Source of the DNA: Micrococcales bacterium 31B
GTDB lineage: Bacteria; Actinomycetota; Actinomycetes; Actinomycetales; Dermabacteraceae
Length of the DNA stretch: 40,400 nucleotides
Direction of reading: 5' to 3'
Assembly: GCA_022803075.1 (NCBI GenBank)
Contig: JAFFTF010000003.1
Span: forward strand, 353,740 to 394,139
Part shown: positions 1 to 9,100 of the stretch, piece by piece
How positions within the stretch are numbered: position 1 is the first letter of the stretch
Layout of the letters: every line of letters begins with the position of its first letter
Notes under the pieces: generated by a model
Databases searched by the model: none
Told to the model about the DNA's origin: nothing
What the model saw: only the letters and a program-made list of their open reading frames with translations
Position numbers and translations under genes: made by a program

Positions 1-1
1 C

Positions 2-652
2 AGCATCTTCAAAACCAAAAACTCCGCGTTCGACGACCGCCTGTTTCAAGACTTCGTGCAGCACGAATCCACCGAGGCCGCGATCGTGCACTTCCGCCGC
101 GCGACCGGCACGATTCCCGTTGGCGACAACGAAGCCCACCCCTTCACCGACGGCACCATCGCCTTCGCGCACAACGGCTGGGCGTTCCCGCAGGTCGAAC
201 TCGACCGACTCGTCGAAGAGCACGAGGCGGGGCACCGCATCGGCGAAACCGACAGCGAAAGTTACTTCTTGCTGGTCAAGAAGTTCATGGCCGACGGCGC
301 CACGCCCCCCGAGGCCATCGTCCGCGCCGCGACCTTGATCTCCGAGCGCTGCACCGCGGTGGCGCTCAATTGCCTCCTGCTCACCCCCGAGGCGGTCTAC
401 GCCCTGCAATGGGTGAACCACGTTGAGGCCGAACACCACGACATCGACGGCGGCGCCCAGGGCCTCACCCTGCGCTACCTGGTCGAACCAGACCGCACGA
501 TTGTCACGTCAAACCGCTGGGACCCGGTCGAGGGCAACTGGCAGACGCTCAGCAACTTCGAACTGGTCACGATCTTCAAAGACCGCTCGCGGCCCGTCCA
601 GATCGACTCCGTGCGCCATGCCTGCCCCCCGGCCAACGCGCTGGCCGGCTAA
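2..652 (+). CDS. Class II glutamine amidotransferase, 5' end outside window
   Basis: The reading frame is open from the first bases of the window, so the N-terminus, including the catalytic Cys expected at residue 2 of class II (Ntn-type) amidotransferases, is missing. The visible part has the family pattern HFRRATG, then NEAHPF, then AFAHNG. These are the substrate-pocket Arg and the Asn/Gly oxyanion region of the GATase_6/YafJ-like group. The enzyme hydrolyses glutamine to release ammonia; the acceptor is not evident because no synthase domain follows. A GTG at 56 exists but sits inside the conserved domain and is not a credible start. The stop at 650-652 is one base from the stop of the converging CoA-transferase, with no terminator between. 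The family call is firm; the substrate is unknown. Confidence 0.85.
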   Translation, partial: SIFKTKNSAFDDRLFQDFVQHESTEAAIVHFRRATGTIPVGDNEAHPFTDGTIAFAHNGWAFPQVELDRLVEEHEAGHRIGETDSESYFLLVKKFMADGATPPEAIVRAATLISERCTAVALNCLLLTPEAVYALQWVNHVEAEHHDIDGGAQGLTLRYLVEPDRTIVTSNRWDPVEGNWQTLSNFELVTIFKDRSRPVQIDSVRHACPPANALAG

Positions 653-653
653 G

Positions 654-2150
654 TTACAGCCACGCCGCTTCGCTCGCGCCGTACGCATGCGGCACCGGCC
701 ACTGCGTCGGCAACCCCGAACCTGCGACGCACGGGTTCGGCACCCGCAGCACCACGCCTCCGGGCACGCCCGGAGCCTCGTTCTGGGGCAGGATCATATC
801 GCAAAAGCGGTTCTCATCAGAGTCGATATCGCTCGATTCGGCGCGAATGTGCAGGGGGTAGACGTCCCGCTGCGTCAGCAACCAGTTCGCGGCACCCAGC
901 AGAGAACCGTTAATGGTGACCGCAGGGTTGCCCTGCACCACATCGGCCAGGCCGCTCATAATGCCCGCCGCCACGAGATACCCGACCGAGTGGTCCAGCG
1001 CCTGCGCGGGCAGGGTTCCCGGACGCGCGAGGCGTCCCGATTCATAGTCGCCCAGGTCGTCAGCGATACCGCTGGCCGCCTGCACCAGGGAGTCAAAGCC
1101 GCGGCTAAAACCGTCGTCCTGCAAGGGGCCCCACGCATTGATACGCGCGAGCACCACATGCGGGTTACTGGCGCGGATCTCGGCCTCGCTCAGGCCAAAG
1201 CGAGTAATCGAGCCCGGCCGATACCCCGTGAGCACCACATCGGCCGTGGCCACGAGGTCGTGTAGGGTCTCCAGGTCGCCCGGATCATCAAAATCGAGCA
1301 GGGTGCTGCGCTTGCCTCCCGCCGTGTCGAGGTATTGCAGTCCAATCTCCGCCAGATGCGGCGAGTCGACCCGCAGGACGTCCGCGCCCGCGAGGGCGAG
1401 CGTGCGGCTGGCGACGGGACCACTAATGACGCGGGTCAGGTCGAGCACGCGGAACCCCGCGGCGGGCAGTCCACGCCGCGCCAGGGCCAGTCGGGCAGAG
1501 CGCTCGCTACTGGGCAGCGACACGGCGCCGCGCTGATCGACCTTCACGATGGGGTGATCGGCGCGCGAGCGGCCCTGGGGGTGCTGCATCCACCCCAGCC
1601 GCGTGCGGACCTCAACCGCGAGCGCGCCGTACTGCCACGCCAGGCTCTCGACCTCGGCACTGTGGCGCTGCGCGAGGTGCGCTGCCAACTCGGCCACCGA
1701 GGCGTCCGCGGCAATACCGAGGGCGCGCGACAGGGCGGCGCGGTGATGCGGGTAATTGGCGTGGGTGCGCACGAAACCATCGCGGGTTTCAAAAAACCCC
1801 GACCACGGCGCGAAGAGGCTGTAGGGCTTGCCATCGAGGGTGCCGACGCGGTCACTCCGAAAAGAAAGACCCACCTGGCCGGAATCGACCGCGATGGGTC
1901 CTGAGTCTTTGGGTGCCCCGCCCAATATGCTCGACTCGGTGCGAGCCTTCGCGAGTTCCTGGGCGGCCAGGGCCGAGCACGCCACTGAGGCCACCGCGAG
2001 CGTCTCGACGGGCAGGCCGCAGGCTAGACCGCTGGGGTTGCCCTGAAACGCAACCTGTTGGTCCTGGCCAGTGCGGCAGGAGACCATCCCCCACATTTCT
2101 GAGGATGCGCGGTGCCACTGGTCGGCGAGGGGGTGGACGTCGCTACACAT
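654..2150 (-). CDS. CaiB/BaiF-type (family III) CoA-transferase, apparently permuted
   Basis: 498 aa, cytoplasmic. Family III enzymes move CoA between carboxylic acids. The canonical N-terminal signature of the family (FRVLDLTRVISGPVASRTLA, then GADVLRVDSP) appears at about residues 233-263 instead of near residue 10. It is followed by RGFDSLVQAASGI near 350 and LDHSVGYLVAAGIMSGL, which normally closes the first half. Residues about 115-205 (GFFETRDGFVRTH, then LGWMQHPQG) look like the second half of ordinary family members. The order of the halves is therefore reversed, as in a circular permutation or an uneven duplication. The start is ATG 2150 with no Shine-Dalgarno, but a TAAGAT box lies 7 nt upstream, suggesting a leaderless mRNA. 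The substrate cannot be told. Confidence 0.8.
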   Translation of the reverse strand: MCSDVHPLADQWHRASSEMWGMVSCRTGQDQQVAFQGNPSGLACGLPVETLAVASVACSALAAQELAKARTESSILGGAPKDSGPIAVDSGQVGLSFRSDRVGTLDGKPYSLFAPWSGFFETRDGFVRTHANYPHHRAALSRALGIAADASVAELAAHLAQRHSAEVESLAWQYGALAVEVRTRLGWMQHPQGRSRADHPIVKVDQRGAVSLPSSERSARLALARRGLPAAGFRVLDLTRVISGPVASRTLALAGADVLRVDSPHLAEIGLQYLDTAGGKRSTLLDFDDPGDLETLHDLVATADVVLTGYRPGSITRFGLSEAEIRASNPHVVLARINAWGPLQDDGFSRGFDSLVQAASGIADDLGDYESGRLARPGTLPAQALDHSVGYLVAAGIMSGLADVVQGNPAVTINGSLLGAANWLLTQRDVYPLHIRAESSDIDSDENRFCDMILPQNEAPGVPGGVVLRVPNPCVAGSGLPTQWPVPHAYGASEAAWL

Positions 2151-2157
2151 GGCCCCG

Positions 2158-2163
2158 ATCTTA
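2158..2163 (-). promoter_or_regulatory. -10 box of a probable leaderless promoter (CoA-transferase)
   Basis: On the minus strand TAAGAT is followed by 7 nt and then the ATG at 2150. This matches the actinobacterial TANNNT box placed so that transcription begins at the start codon. There is no Shine-Dalgarno sequence. Confidence 0.5.
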
Positions 2164-2198
2164 TCGGTAGCCGCACACTCGCCGCGTGCAGAGAACCG

Positions 2199-2873
2199 CT
2201 ATTTGCGCGGCGTGCGAGTGTGACGTTCCAGGTAGCGCTCAAGGAGCAGCTGCCCAAATGACAACACGAGGCACACCACGAGGTACACGACGGCAGCCAC
2301 CGAATAGAGCAAGAAGAAGTCCTGCGACGGCGCCGCGACCTCCTGCGCGTTGCGCATGAGTTCGCTGACCAACACCGTCGAGGCCAGCGAGGTGTCCTTG
2401 AGCAGCGAGATCAGCGTGTTCGAGAGCGGCGGCACGGAGATCTTGAGCGCCTGCGGCAGCACGATGTATTGCAGGGTCTGTGTGCGGGTCATACCGACCG
2501 ACATCGCCGACTCCCACTGCCCTTGCGGCACGGCCTGGATCGACGACCTCAGAATCTCGGAGGCGTAGCCGCCCACGTTGAGGCTGAGGCCGATGGTAGC
2601 CGCGATGAAAGGGTCAAAATACAGGCCGATGGCCGGCAGGCCGAAGAAGATGACAAACAACTGGACCAACAGGGGCGTGCCGCGAATAATCGCCACGTAC
2701 GTCGCCGCGACCCCGCGCACCACGGCGTTGCGGGAGAGCCGCATGAGCGCCACCAGCAGCGCCAAAGCGAGACCCAGCGCGAACGACAGTGCGGTGAGCG
2801 GAATCGTCGCCTGCACCAAGCCCGTGAGCAGGGTGGGCAGCGCGTCGAGCACCAGGGTCCACTTGTCGCTCAT
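2199..2873 (-). CDS. Polar amino acid ABC transporter permease
   Basis: 224 aa inner-membrane protein of the HisM/TcyB type with about five membrane helices. The EAA loop that docks the ATPase is clear: GYASEILRSSIQAVPQGQWE, then SVGMTRTQTLQYIVLPQAL. The start is ATG 2873 (MSDKW), whose first base is shared with the TAA of the upstream binding-protein gene, so the two are translationally coupled. A longer frame to 2900 only runs into that gene. With the lipoprotein at 2873-3661 it forms an importer, probably for cystine or another polar amino acid. No ATP-binding subunit follows: the next gene downstream is the CoA-transferase with its own promoter. Confidence 0.9.
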   Translation of the reverse strand: MSDKWTLVLDALPTLLTGLVQATIPLTALSFALGLALALLVALMRLSRNAVVRGVAATYVAIIRGTPLLVQLFVIFFGLPAIGLYFDPFIAATIGLSLNVGGYASEILRSSIQAVPQGQWESAMSVGMTRTQTLQYIVLPQALKISVPPLSNTLISLLKDTSLASTVLVSELMRNAQEVAAPSQDFFLLYSVAAVVYLVVCLVLSFGQLLLERYLERHTRTPRK

Positions 2874-3661
2874 TACTTCGAGACGTCCTTGCCAAACCAC
2901 TTCGTGCTGATGCCTGCGATGGTGCCATCCGCGAGCAGCGCCTTCAGGGCGTCGTCGACCAGCGCGAAGTTAGCGGCGTCATCCTTGCGCAGGGCGAGGG
3001 CCTGGCTCGACTTCTCGGTCGTGGTGAAGGCGATCTTGACCTCCTTGTCGCCGGTGGTTGCGATGTAATTGAGCACCGCCAGCTCGTCGTTGAAGGTACC
3101 GTCCACGCGGCCCTGCTTGACGAGGGTGACCGCCTCGGCGAGGCCCGGAATGGCCTCGACGCTTGCGCCGGCATCCTTGGCGCTTTGCGCCCAGTTGCTC
3201 GTGGCCGACTGTGCGAGAGTCTTGCCCTGCAGGTCGGCAAGCTTCGTGATGCTCGTGTTGTCGGACTTCACGAGCACGACACCGCCCGAGACCGTGTAGG
3301 GCGTGCTCAGCAGGTACTTGGCCTTGCGCTCGTCGTTGACGGTCACCTGGTTGGCCACGATGTCGAAGCGCTTCGAATCGAGGCCGGCGAAGATCGAATC
3401 CCACGCGGTTTCGACATACTCGGTGGTCTTGCCCATCTTCTTGGCGATGGCATCCATCACCTCGATGTCGTAGCCGGTGAGCTTGTTGCCGTCTTTCAGG
3501 TCGTGAAAGCTGAACGGCGAGTAGGTGCCCTCAGTGCCGATCTTGAGGGTCGTACCACCGGAACTCGATGAGTCGGAGCCGCACGCAGCGAGCGCGGCGA
3601 GGGCGCCGGCCGCAAGGGTTCCGAGCGCGAGACGACGGCTAAGGGGCTGGCTGAACTGCAT
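2873..3661 (-). CDS. Amino acid (cystine-like) ABC transporter substrate-binding lipoprotein
   Basis: 262 aa. The N-terminus has SRR, a hydrophobic stretch and the lipobox LAAC with the acylated Cys at 27, so the mature protein is anchored outside the membrane. Periplasmic-binding fold (SBP_bac_3) motifs are GTEGTYSPFSFHD, LTGYDIEVMDAIAKKMG, WDSIFAGLDSKRFDIVANQV and ERKAKYLLSTPYT. This set resembles TcyA/YckB/FliY L-cystine binders more than glutamine or arginine binders, but the ligand is an inference. A GAGGAA Shine-Dalgarno sits just upstream of ATG 3661. It is the first gene of a two-gene unit with the permease. Confidence 0.88.
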   Translation of the reverse strand: MQFSQPLSRRLALGTLAAGALAALAACGSDSSSSGGTTLKIGTEGTYSPFSFHDLKDGNKLTGYDIEVMDAIAKKMGKTTEYVETAWDSIFAGLDSKRFDIVANQVTVNDERKAKYLLSTPYTVSGGVVLVKSDNTSITKLADLQGKTLAQSATSNWAQSAKDAGASVEAIPGLAEAVTLVKQGRVDGTFNDELAVLNYIATTGDKEVKIAFTTTEKSSQALALRKDDAANFALVDDALKALLADGTIAGISTKWFGKDVSK

Positions 3662-4066
3662 GGTTCCTCTTCATTCGGTTTCACAGGGGGCGTCGCGTGC
3701 GTGCGATGCCGTGGCTGACGTGCAGCGGCGCAATGCAACGGCTGCTGTCAAGCGATGACGGTCGGTACAGCAATTTTGACCGTTCAAGTATTCTCTCGCG
3801 CGCCTTCTCGGAGATGTGAACTGGCTAACCCCTGCGCGTCTTGCAATATTCGCAGCAGTGCCAGTGGCCTCGAACAGCGCCGTTCATCGCAGTCCACTCC
3901 CGCCGAAGACGGCGCGAAAAGGCCCCGGGTGGCTCCCGTCACCGCTTATGTGAACGGCAGTGAACGCGCCATTGAGGCTCACCAGATGTTCACCTGCCGG
4001 ACCAGCCCCGCGGGCGTCCGTGCCGAAATCGCTACGCTGCGCAACGGAATGCGTCAAACTACAACT
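3662..4066. other. 405-nt divergent intergenic region, no gene seen
   Basis: It lies between the leftward transporter operon and the rightward class IV aminotransferase gene and must hold both promoters. An open frame in phase with the aminotransferase extends back to 3755 but has no recognisable protein sequence and is taken as non-coding. A partial palindrome TTGACCGTTCAA lies at 3776-3787, a possible operator. A TTGACA on the minus strand at 3746-3751 has no good -10 partner. No riboswitch was recognised. Confidence 0.5.
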
Positions 4067-4930
4067 ATGACTGCACCCATCTTGGTCCTGCTCGAAGAAG
4101 ACGGCGCCTACGAAGACGATTTCGCGGAGCCCCTGATTCACGCCGACGACACTGGCGTGCTGCGCGGCGACGGCGTCTTTGAGGCGACCCTCGCCCAGGA
4201 TGGCTACGCCCGCGACCTGGAGGAACACATGGCGCGACTGTACCGCTCTGCCGCCATGCTCGACCTCGCCCTGCCCGACAAGTCGCAATTCGAGGCCGCG
4301 ATCGCCAAGGTGCTGAGCATCTGGACCATGCGACACCTCGACGACGAGTTCGTTCCCGACCTGGTCGTGCGGTGGTACGCCACGCGCGGTCGCGAGGGTG
4401 CAGATTCGCCCGTGTGCTGGGCCACGGGGGCTCCCGTGCCACCCGACATGGAACTCGCCCGACTCGAGGGCATGCGTGTCATCACCCTCAATCGCGGGTT
4501 TGAGGTCGAGAATGTCATCGACTCACCGTGGCTGCTGCCCGGCGCAAAGTCACTTAGTTACGGCATCAACATCGCCGGCTATCGCGAGGCCAAGAAGCGG
4601 GGCGCCGAAGACGTCATCTTCGTGACCCCCTCGGGGCGCGTGCTGGAGGGCCCCACCTCCAACGTCGTCATCAAGAATGGCCGCACCATCTCGGCCCCTC
4701 CCGTCGAGGGGATCCTCGACGGGATCACCGTGGAGCGCCTGCTGCGCACCGCGGCCGCGGCCGGCTTCACCGTCGAGCGGCGCGTGTTCTCGCGCGACGA
4801 GCTCTTCACCGCCGACGGCGTGTGGCTCACGTCGAGCGTGCGCCTCCTCGCGCCCGTCACCCACATCGACGGCGAGCGCATTCGCTTCGATGAGGAGGGC
4901 TCGGCAGAGCTCGCCACCATGCTCGACTGA
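4067..4930 (+). CDS. Class IV PLP aminotransferase-fold enzyme (aminodeoxychorismate lyase or branched-chain aminotransferase type)
   Basis: 287 aa. Fold-type IV PLP enzyme: GDGVFEAT at 34-41, HMARL at 54-58, the PLP lysine as K161 in LPGAKSLSYGIN, and EGPTSN at 194-199, where the Glu contacts the pyridine nitrogen. Length and motif spacing fit 4-amino-4-deoxychorismate lyase (PabC, folate synthesis) or a D-/branched-chain amino acid aminotransferase. The sequence alone does not decide; actinobacterial genes of this kind are usually named aminodeoxychorismate lyase. ATG 4067 is chosen because the conserved domain begins right after it and the upstream extension is not protein-like. No Shine-Dalgarno is seen. 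An AroE-like gene follows after 87 nt. Confidence 0.82.
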   Translation: MTAPILVLLEEDGAYEDDFAEPLIHADDTGVLRGDGVFEATLAQDGYARDLEEHMARLYRSAAMLDLALPDKSQFEAAIAKVLSIWTMRHLDDEFVPDLVVRWYATRGREGADSPVCWATGAPVPPDMELARLEGMRVITLNRGFEVENVIDSPWLLPGAKSLSYGINIAGYREAKKRGAEDVIFVTPSGRVLEGPTSNVVIKNGRTISAPPVEGILDGITVERLLRTAAAAGFTVERRVFSRDELFTADGVWLTSSVRLLAPVTHIDGERIRFDEEGSAELATMLD

Positions 4931-5005
4931 AGTCCCACTCACGGCCACGCGCGCCCCAGCGCCCCTCATTACTCGCATTCAGGTGGCGCTCTGACGCGCG
5001 AACAG

Positions 5006-5011
5006 TAGTCT
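5006..5011 (+). promoter_or_regulatory. -10 box of a probable leaderless promoter (AroE-like gene)
   Basis: TAGTCT is followed by exactly 6 nt and the GTG start at 5018. The spacing is typical of actinobacterial leaderless transcripts, and no Shine-Dalgarno is present. Confidence 0.55.
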
Positions 5012-5017
5012 GTACGA

Positions 5018-5845
5018 GTGACTCTCCGATTAAGCAAAGATCATCAGCTGTGCATCTCCCTTGCCGCGCGCCCGTCCAACCTCGGCACCCGGTTTCACAA
5101 CTACCTCTACAACGAACTAGATCTTCCCTTCGTATATAAGGCATTCACCACGACTGACCTCGAGGGTGCCGTGCGGGGTATCCGCGCCCTCGGCATTCGT
5201 GGCTGCAGCGTCTCCATGCCGTTCAAAGAGGCCATTATCGAGTACATCGACGAGATGGATGAGTCGGCGCGAGCCATCGAATCGGTGAACACGGTCGTGA
5301 ACACGGAGGGCGTGCTGCGCGCCTACAACACCGACTACGTCGCCATCGCCACCCTGCTCGACCAGCACGACCTGTCGCGCGACCAGGTCGTCACGGTGCA
5401 GGGTGCCGGTGGCATGGCCAAGGCCTGCGTTGCCGCGCTTCGGGACGCCGGGTTCACCCGCGGGCTGGTCGTGGCCAGAAACGAGGCGGCGGGCCGCGCC
5501 CTCGCCGAACGCTACGGCTACGCGTGGCGCCCCAGCCTCGCCCCCGGCGAGGCCACGCTGCTCGTGAACGCCACTCCGCTCGGGATGGACGACGGCCCCG
5601 ACGCCGAGACGCTTGCGTTCGCGACCGAGACCATTGACGCCGCCGACGTCGTCTTCGACGTCGTGGCTTTCCCCGAGGACACCCCGCTCGTGCGAGCGGC
5701 GCGCGAACGCGGCAAACTGGTGATCACCGGAGCCTCGGTGATCGCGCTGCAGGCCCTCGAACAATTCGCGCTCTACACGGGAGTGCGGCCCAGCCCCGCG
5801 CTCATGAGCGCCGCCTCGTCGTTTTCGCGGGCGGCCCGCGTCTAG
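5018..5845 (+). CDS. Shikimate dehydrogenase-like NADP-dependent oxidoreductase (HI0607/SdhL type)
   Basis: 275 aa starting at GTG 5018. The AroE fold is evident: GCSVSMPFKE carries the catalytic-type Lys, SVNTVV follows, the Asn/Asp pair is in YNTDYVA, and the dinucleotide-binding loop is GAGGMAKA. The N-terminal shikimate-binding SxS motif of true AroE is replaced by CISLAARPSNLGTRFHNYLY, which marks the SDH-like HI0607 subgroup. That group reacts poorly with shikimate and its physiological substrate is unsettled. It is probably not the main AroE of the cell. It follows the class IV aminotransferase on the same strand but has its own leaderless-type promoter. tRNA-Pro lies downstream. Confidence 0.85.
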   Translation: MTLRLSKDHQLCISLAARPSNLGTRFHNYLYNELDLPFVYKAFTTTDLEGAVRGIRALGIRGCSVSMPFKEAIIEYIDEMDESARAIESVNTVVNTEGVLRAYNTDYVAIATLLDQHDLSRDQVVTVQGAGGMAKACVAALRDAGFTRGLVVARNEAAGRALAERYGYAWRPSLAPGEATLLVNATPLGMDDGPDAETLAFATETIDAADVVFDVVAFPEDTPLVRAARERGKLVITGASVIALQALEQFALYTGVRPSPALMSAASSFSRAARV

Positions 5846-5902
5846 CAGCACATCTCACAGCGAGCCACGCCCCCACGGTTTCGCTTTGCGGCACGACTGC
5901 CC

Positions 5903-5908
5903 TATATT
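5903..5908 (+). promoter_or_regulatory. Probable -10 box of the tRNA-Pro(TGG) promoter
   Basis: TATATT stands out in GC-rich surroundings 40 nt before the mature tRNA 5' end. The region 17-18 nt upstream reads TTCGCT/TTTCGC, a poor -35, so the call rests on the -10 alone. Confidence 0.45.
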
Positions 5909-5948
5909 TGGAGAGTTGTCATGCGGTGCCTTGCGCCCGTGATGATGG

Positions 5949-6023
5949 CGGGGTGTAGCTCAGCTTGGCTAGAGCGCGCGCTTTGGGAGCGTGAGGCCGC
6001 AGGTTCAAATCCTGTCACCCCGA
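5949..6023 (+). tRNA. tRNA-Pro, anticodon TGG
   Basis: Full cloverleaf by eye. Acceptor stem CGGGGTG pairs with CACCCCG. The D stem is GCTC/GAGC. The anticodon stem CGCGC/GCGTG carries the loop TTTGGGA, anticodon TGG. The T arm is GCAGG TTCAAAT CCTGT. The discriminator base is A and CCA is not encoded. The first base C is typical of bacterial tRNA-Pro. Its 3' half is identical to that of the second tRNA-Pro at 12217. Confidence 0.95.
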
Positions 6024-6047
6024 CCCTGTGACCAGGCAAAACGGTCG

Positions 6048-6092
6048 AAAAAGGGCCCGAGTGGCGATGAGTACTCATCGCCCCTCGGGCCC
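6048..6092. terminator. Strong bidirectional hairpin terminator between tRNA-Pro(TGG) and the pullulanase gene
   Basis: Near-perfect inverted repeat at 6053-6092: arms GGGCCCGAG and CTCGGGCCC, then GGCGATGAGT and ACTCATCGCC, one mismatch, almost no loop. Five A at 6048-6052 give the U-run for the leftward pullulanase transcript. On the plus strand only TTT follows, so it is a weaker stop for the tRNA. Confidence 0.8.
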
Positions 6093-6156
6093 TTTGCGTT
6101 ACCTGCCCAGCGGCAGGAGCCGGTGGGCCCCCGCCGCCGCTAGGACGCCTCGGTTA

Positions 6157-9100
6157 CTACTCCGGCCGGCCGCACGGCTTGGGGTGGGGGTTGCCCTTCC
6201 CCTTGCCCCACCCGAACGCGTTGCCCTTGCCGGGCTTCTCGACACACGTGCCGCCCGGGGTCGCCTTCTGCGGCTCGACAAACACGGCCACCGTGCGGGC
6301 GGGCACCGTCACGGTGCCAGCGCCGGCCTGGAATGCCGACTGCCGCACCACGGCGTCCGCGCCCTGCGCCTGCACCGGGTGCAGCGCAAACTGGCGACCC
6401 GCGAGCGCCGCGACGCTCGTGGTGAGCGGCTCGGGCGACGCGTTGAACACGACCAGCGCGCCCTTCAACTCGGGGTCGACGTCGGCGCCGACGGTATCGT
6501 CGATCAGCATCACGAGCGACCCGGGGGCGGTCGAGGTCGGGAACGTGACCTTCTGTTCGATGAGGTCCGCCGAACCCAGCGTGAGCAGGTCGACGTCCTT
6601 GCGAATCTTCAGCAGGTCGAGGGCACCGGCTTCGGCGGACGCCATGTCGGCCGCCGTGGGCTTATTGGCCGGGTTTTCGAGCAGCGAGGTCATGACCGGC
6701 CACTTCTCCTGGTTGTCGGCGGCCGGCGGCAGCCCCGAACCGAAGGTGGACTGCTGGCCGGTCCAGTCAACGCGGTTGAACCAGTCGCCCGAGTCATAAC
6801 TGTTGCGGTCGAGCGACTTCGAGCGCAGCAGCTCGGTGCCCGCGTGCCAGAACGACACCGACTGCGAGAGCGTCACGGTCGCCAGCGAGAGCGTGTTCAT
6901 GCGCACGCGGTCGGCCATGGGCGTGTCGGCGGGCAGTTTCAGCATGCCCGTATCGAACAGGGTCTCGTTGTCGTGAGCATCGACGTAGTTGATCACCTCG
7001 TCGGGCTGATCGGCGTAGCCCGCGGGCGCGCCGTTGTAGTCGAGCTGGTCGCCGCGCTTCACGGTGCCGTCGCTCGTCACAAACGAGTACGCGCGCAGGT
7101 TGCCCGCGAGGCCGACCTTGATGAGGTCAGTCTTGTGGCCGAGCTCCGCGAGTTCCTCGGCGCTGGTGCCGTTGCTGCCGGTCCCGTTGGGGTCGGTGGC
7201 AAGGCCCGTGCCGAAGCCCTGATCTTGCAGGGTCGAGGCGTCGACTGGGCTGCCGCCGTGCACGGCGTCGCGCAGTCGGTCGTTGAAGGTGCCGATGCCC
7301 GTGCCGCCCAACTGGCCCTGCGTGGCCTGCGTGAACAGTGCGTTGTTCGCCACCTCGCCGAAGTTCCAGCCTTCGCCGTAGAGGTAGATCTGCTTGCCGT
7401 CGACGCCGTCGCGCGCGAGCGTGAGCTGATCGAGTGCGGCGCGGATCGCCAACATGTTCTCCACCGAGTGGTGGCCCATGAGGTCGAAGCGGAACCCGTC
7501 GACCTTGTACTGCGTGGCCCACAGCACGACAGAATCGACCATGAGCTTCTGGGCGACCTTGTGCTCGGTCGCGACGTTCTGGCAGCAGGTCGAGGTTTCG
7601 ACGTTGCCGGCGGCGTTCAGCCGCTGATAATAGCCGGGAACGACCTTGTCGAGCACCGAGTGGTCCGCCTGGCCCGAGGCCGAGGTGTGGTTGAACACCT
7701 CGTCGAGCACGACCTGCAGGCCCATGCCGTGCAGCGCTCCGACCATGGAGCGGAACTCCGCAGTGCGCGCCCCGCCGCGGGGGTCGACAGCGTAGGAGCC
7801 CTCGGGCACCGAGTAGTGGTAGGGGTCGTAACCCCAGTTGTAGCCGTCCTTGGCGGCGGCCGCTCCCACGCAGGCCTGCTGCTCGGGCGAGGCGGGCGGC
7901 AGGGCCGGGAGGTCACAGGCCGGGGTGGCCTGGGCCGCGCGGTCCTCCTCGATCGACGAGATGTCGAAGGAGGGCAGCAGGTGCACGGTCGTGATGCCCG
8001 CCGCGGCCAGTTGCTTCAGCTGGGCCGTGCCGTTGCCGTCGCGAGTGAACGCGGTGTAGGTACCGCGTTCGGCCGCGGGCACCTTGGGGTCGCCGATCGA
8101 GAAGTCGCGAATGTGCAGTTCGTAGATTGACCGGTCAACGGCCTGCTTAACGGTCGGCGCGGGGGTCTTGGCCCACTGCTTCGGTGCCCACTTCTTGTCA
8201 TTCAGGTCGACGACGACAGAGCGCGTCGAGTTTAGCGTGAGCGCCACCGAATACGGGTCGGTGACCAGGTTGGTCTCGATCGCTCCCGTGCTGGGGGCGT
8301 AGACCGTGACCTCCCACAGGTACTCGTCTCCCACGAGGTCGGTGCCGCCTGCGGCGCTCCACGTGCCGGACGCCGCGTCCCTCGTTGCCGCGTGGCGGGC
8401 CGGTTCTCCCGTGGCCCCGGGCTCCCAGGTCAGCAGGCTGACGGCCTGCGCTGTCGGCGCCCACAACCGGAACGTCGGCGCGCCCTTCGTGAACGTCACG
8501 CCGAGCTTCGCGTTCTGCACCGAAGCTGCGTAGAGGTCGTCGAGCACCCCGGGAATCTGCACTCCCGTGACCGCCGCGAGCGTGCCGTCGGCGGCGGTTT
8601 GTGCCACCGCCAGCTGGCCGGTCAGGAGGGACGCAGCGTCCACGCCCTCGACCCGCAGGGCCGTGTAACTCGCGAGCGCGGGGAACGCGGCCTTCTGCGC
8701 CGCGGTGAGGCCGCCGTCGATGACGCTCAGCGCGACCGGGGTACCTCCCGTGACCTGTCCGTCGGCCTGAGCGAGGCTCGCGTCGGGCGAGGCGTAGAGC
8801 GCGTAGGCGGCACCGCTCGGGGCACCGAGATCGCTCGGCCAGGCGATGGTGTGAGCGTCGATCCAGTGTGCGCGCTCCTCGCCCGTGCCCGCGAGCGGCG
8901 GGTCGGCCGCCACGATCTCGAGCACGTGCGTCGCGAGCGTGTACGTGAACGTCACGGGCTTGCCATCGGCCACTGAGAAGGCGATGTTGTCTCCGCCGGG
9001 AGCACCGCCCGCGCCGTAGTTTTCGTCCCACGACAGCCCGTGGGTCACCTTGGCCTCGTAACTGCCCGCAGCGATCTTGTCGGTCGTGAATTCGTAGACG

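Noticed and set aside
3755-4066. N-terminal extension of the class IV aminotransferase
   Set aside because: 104 residues without similarity to the fold; the domain begins at ATG 4067.
6028-8130. Long plus-strand frame of about 700 codons
   Set aside because: It lies antisense to the pullulanase domain, is rich in Arg/Val/Gly in the manner of high-GC shadow frames, and shows no family motif.
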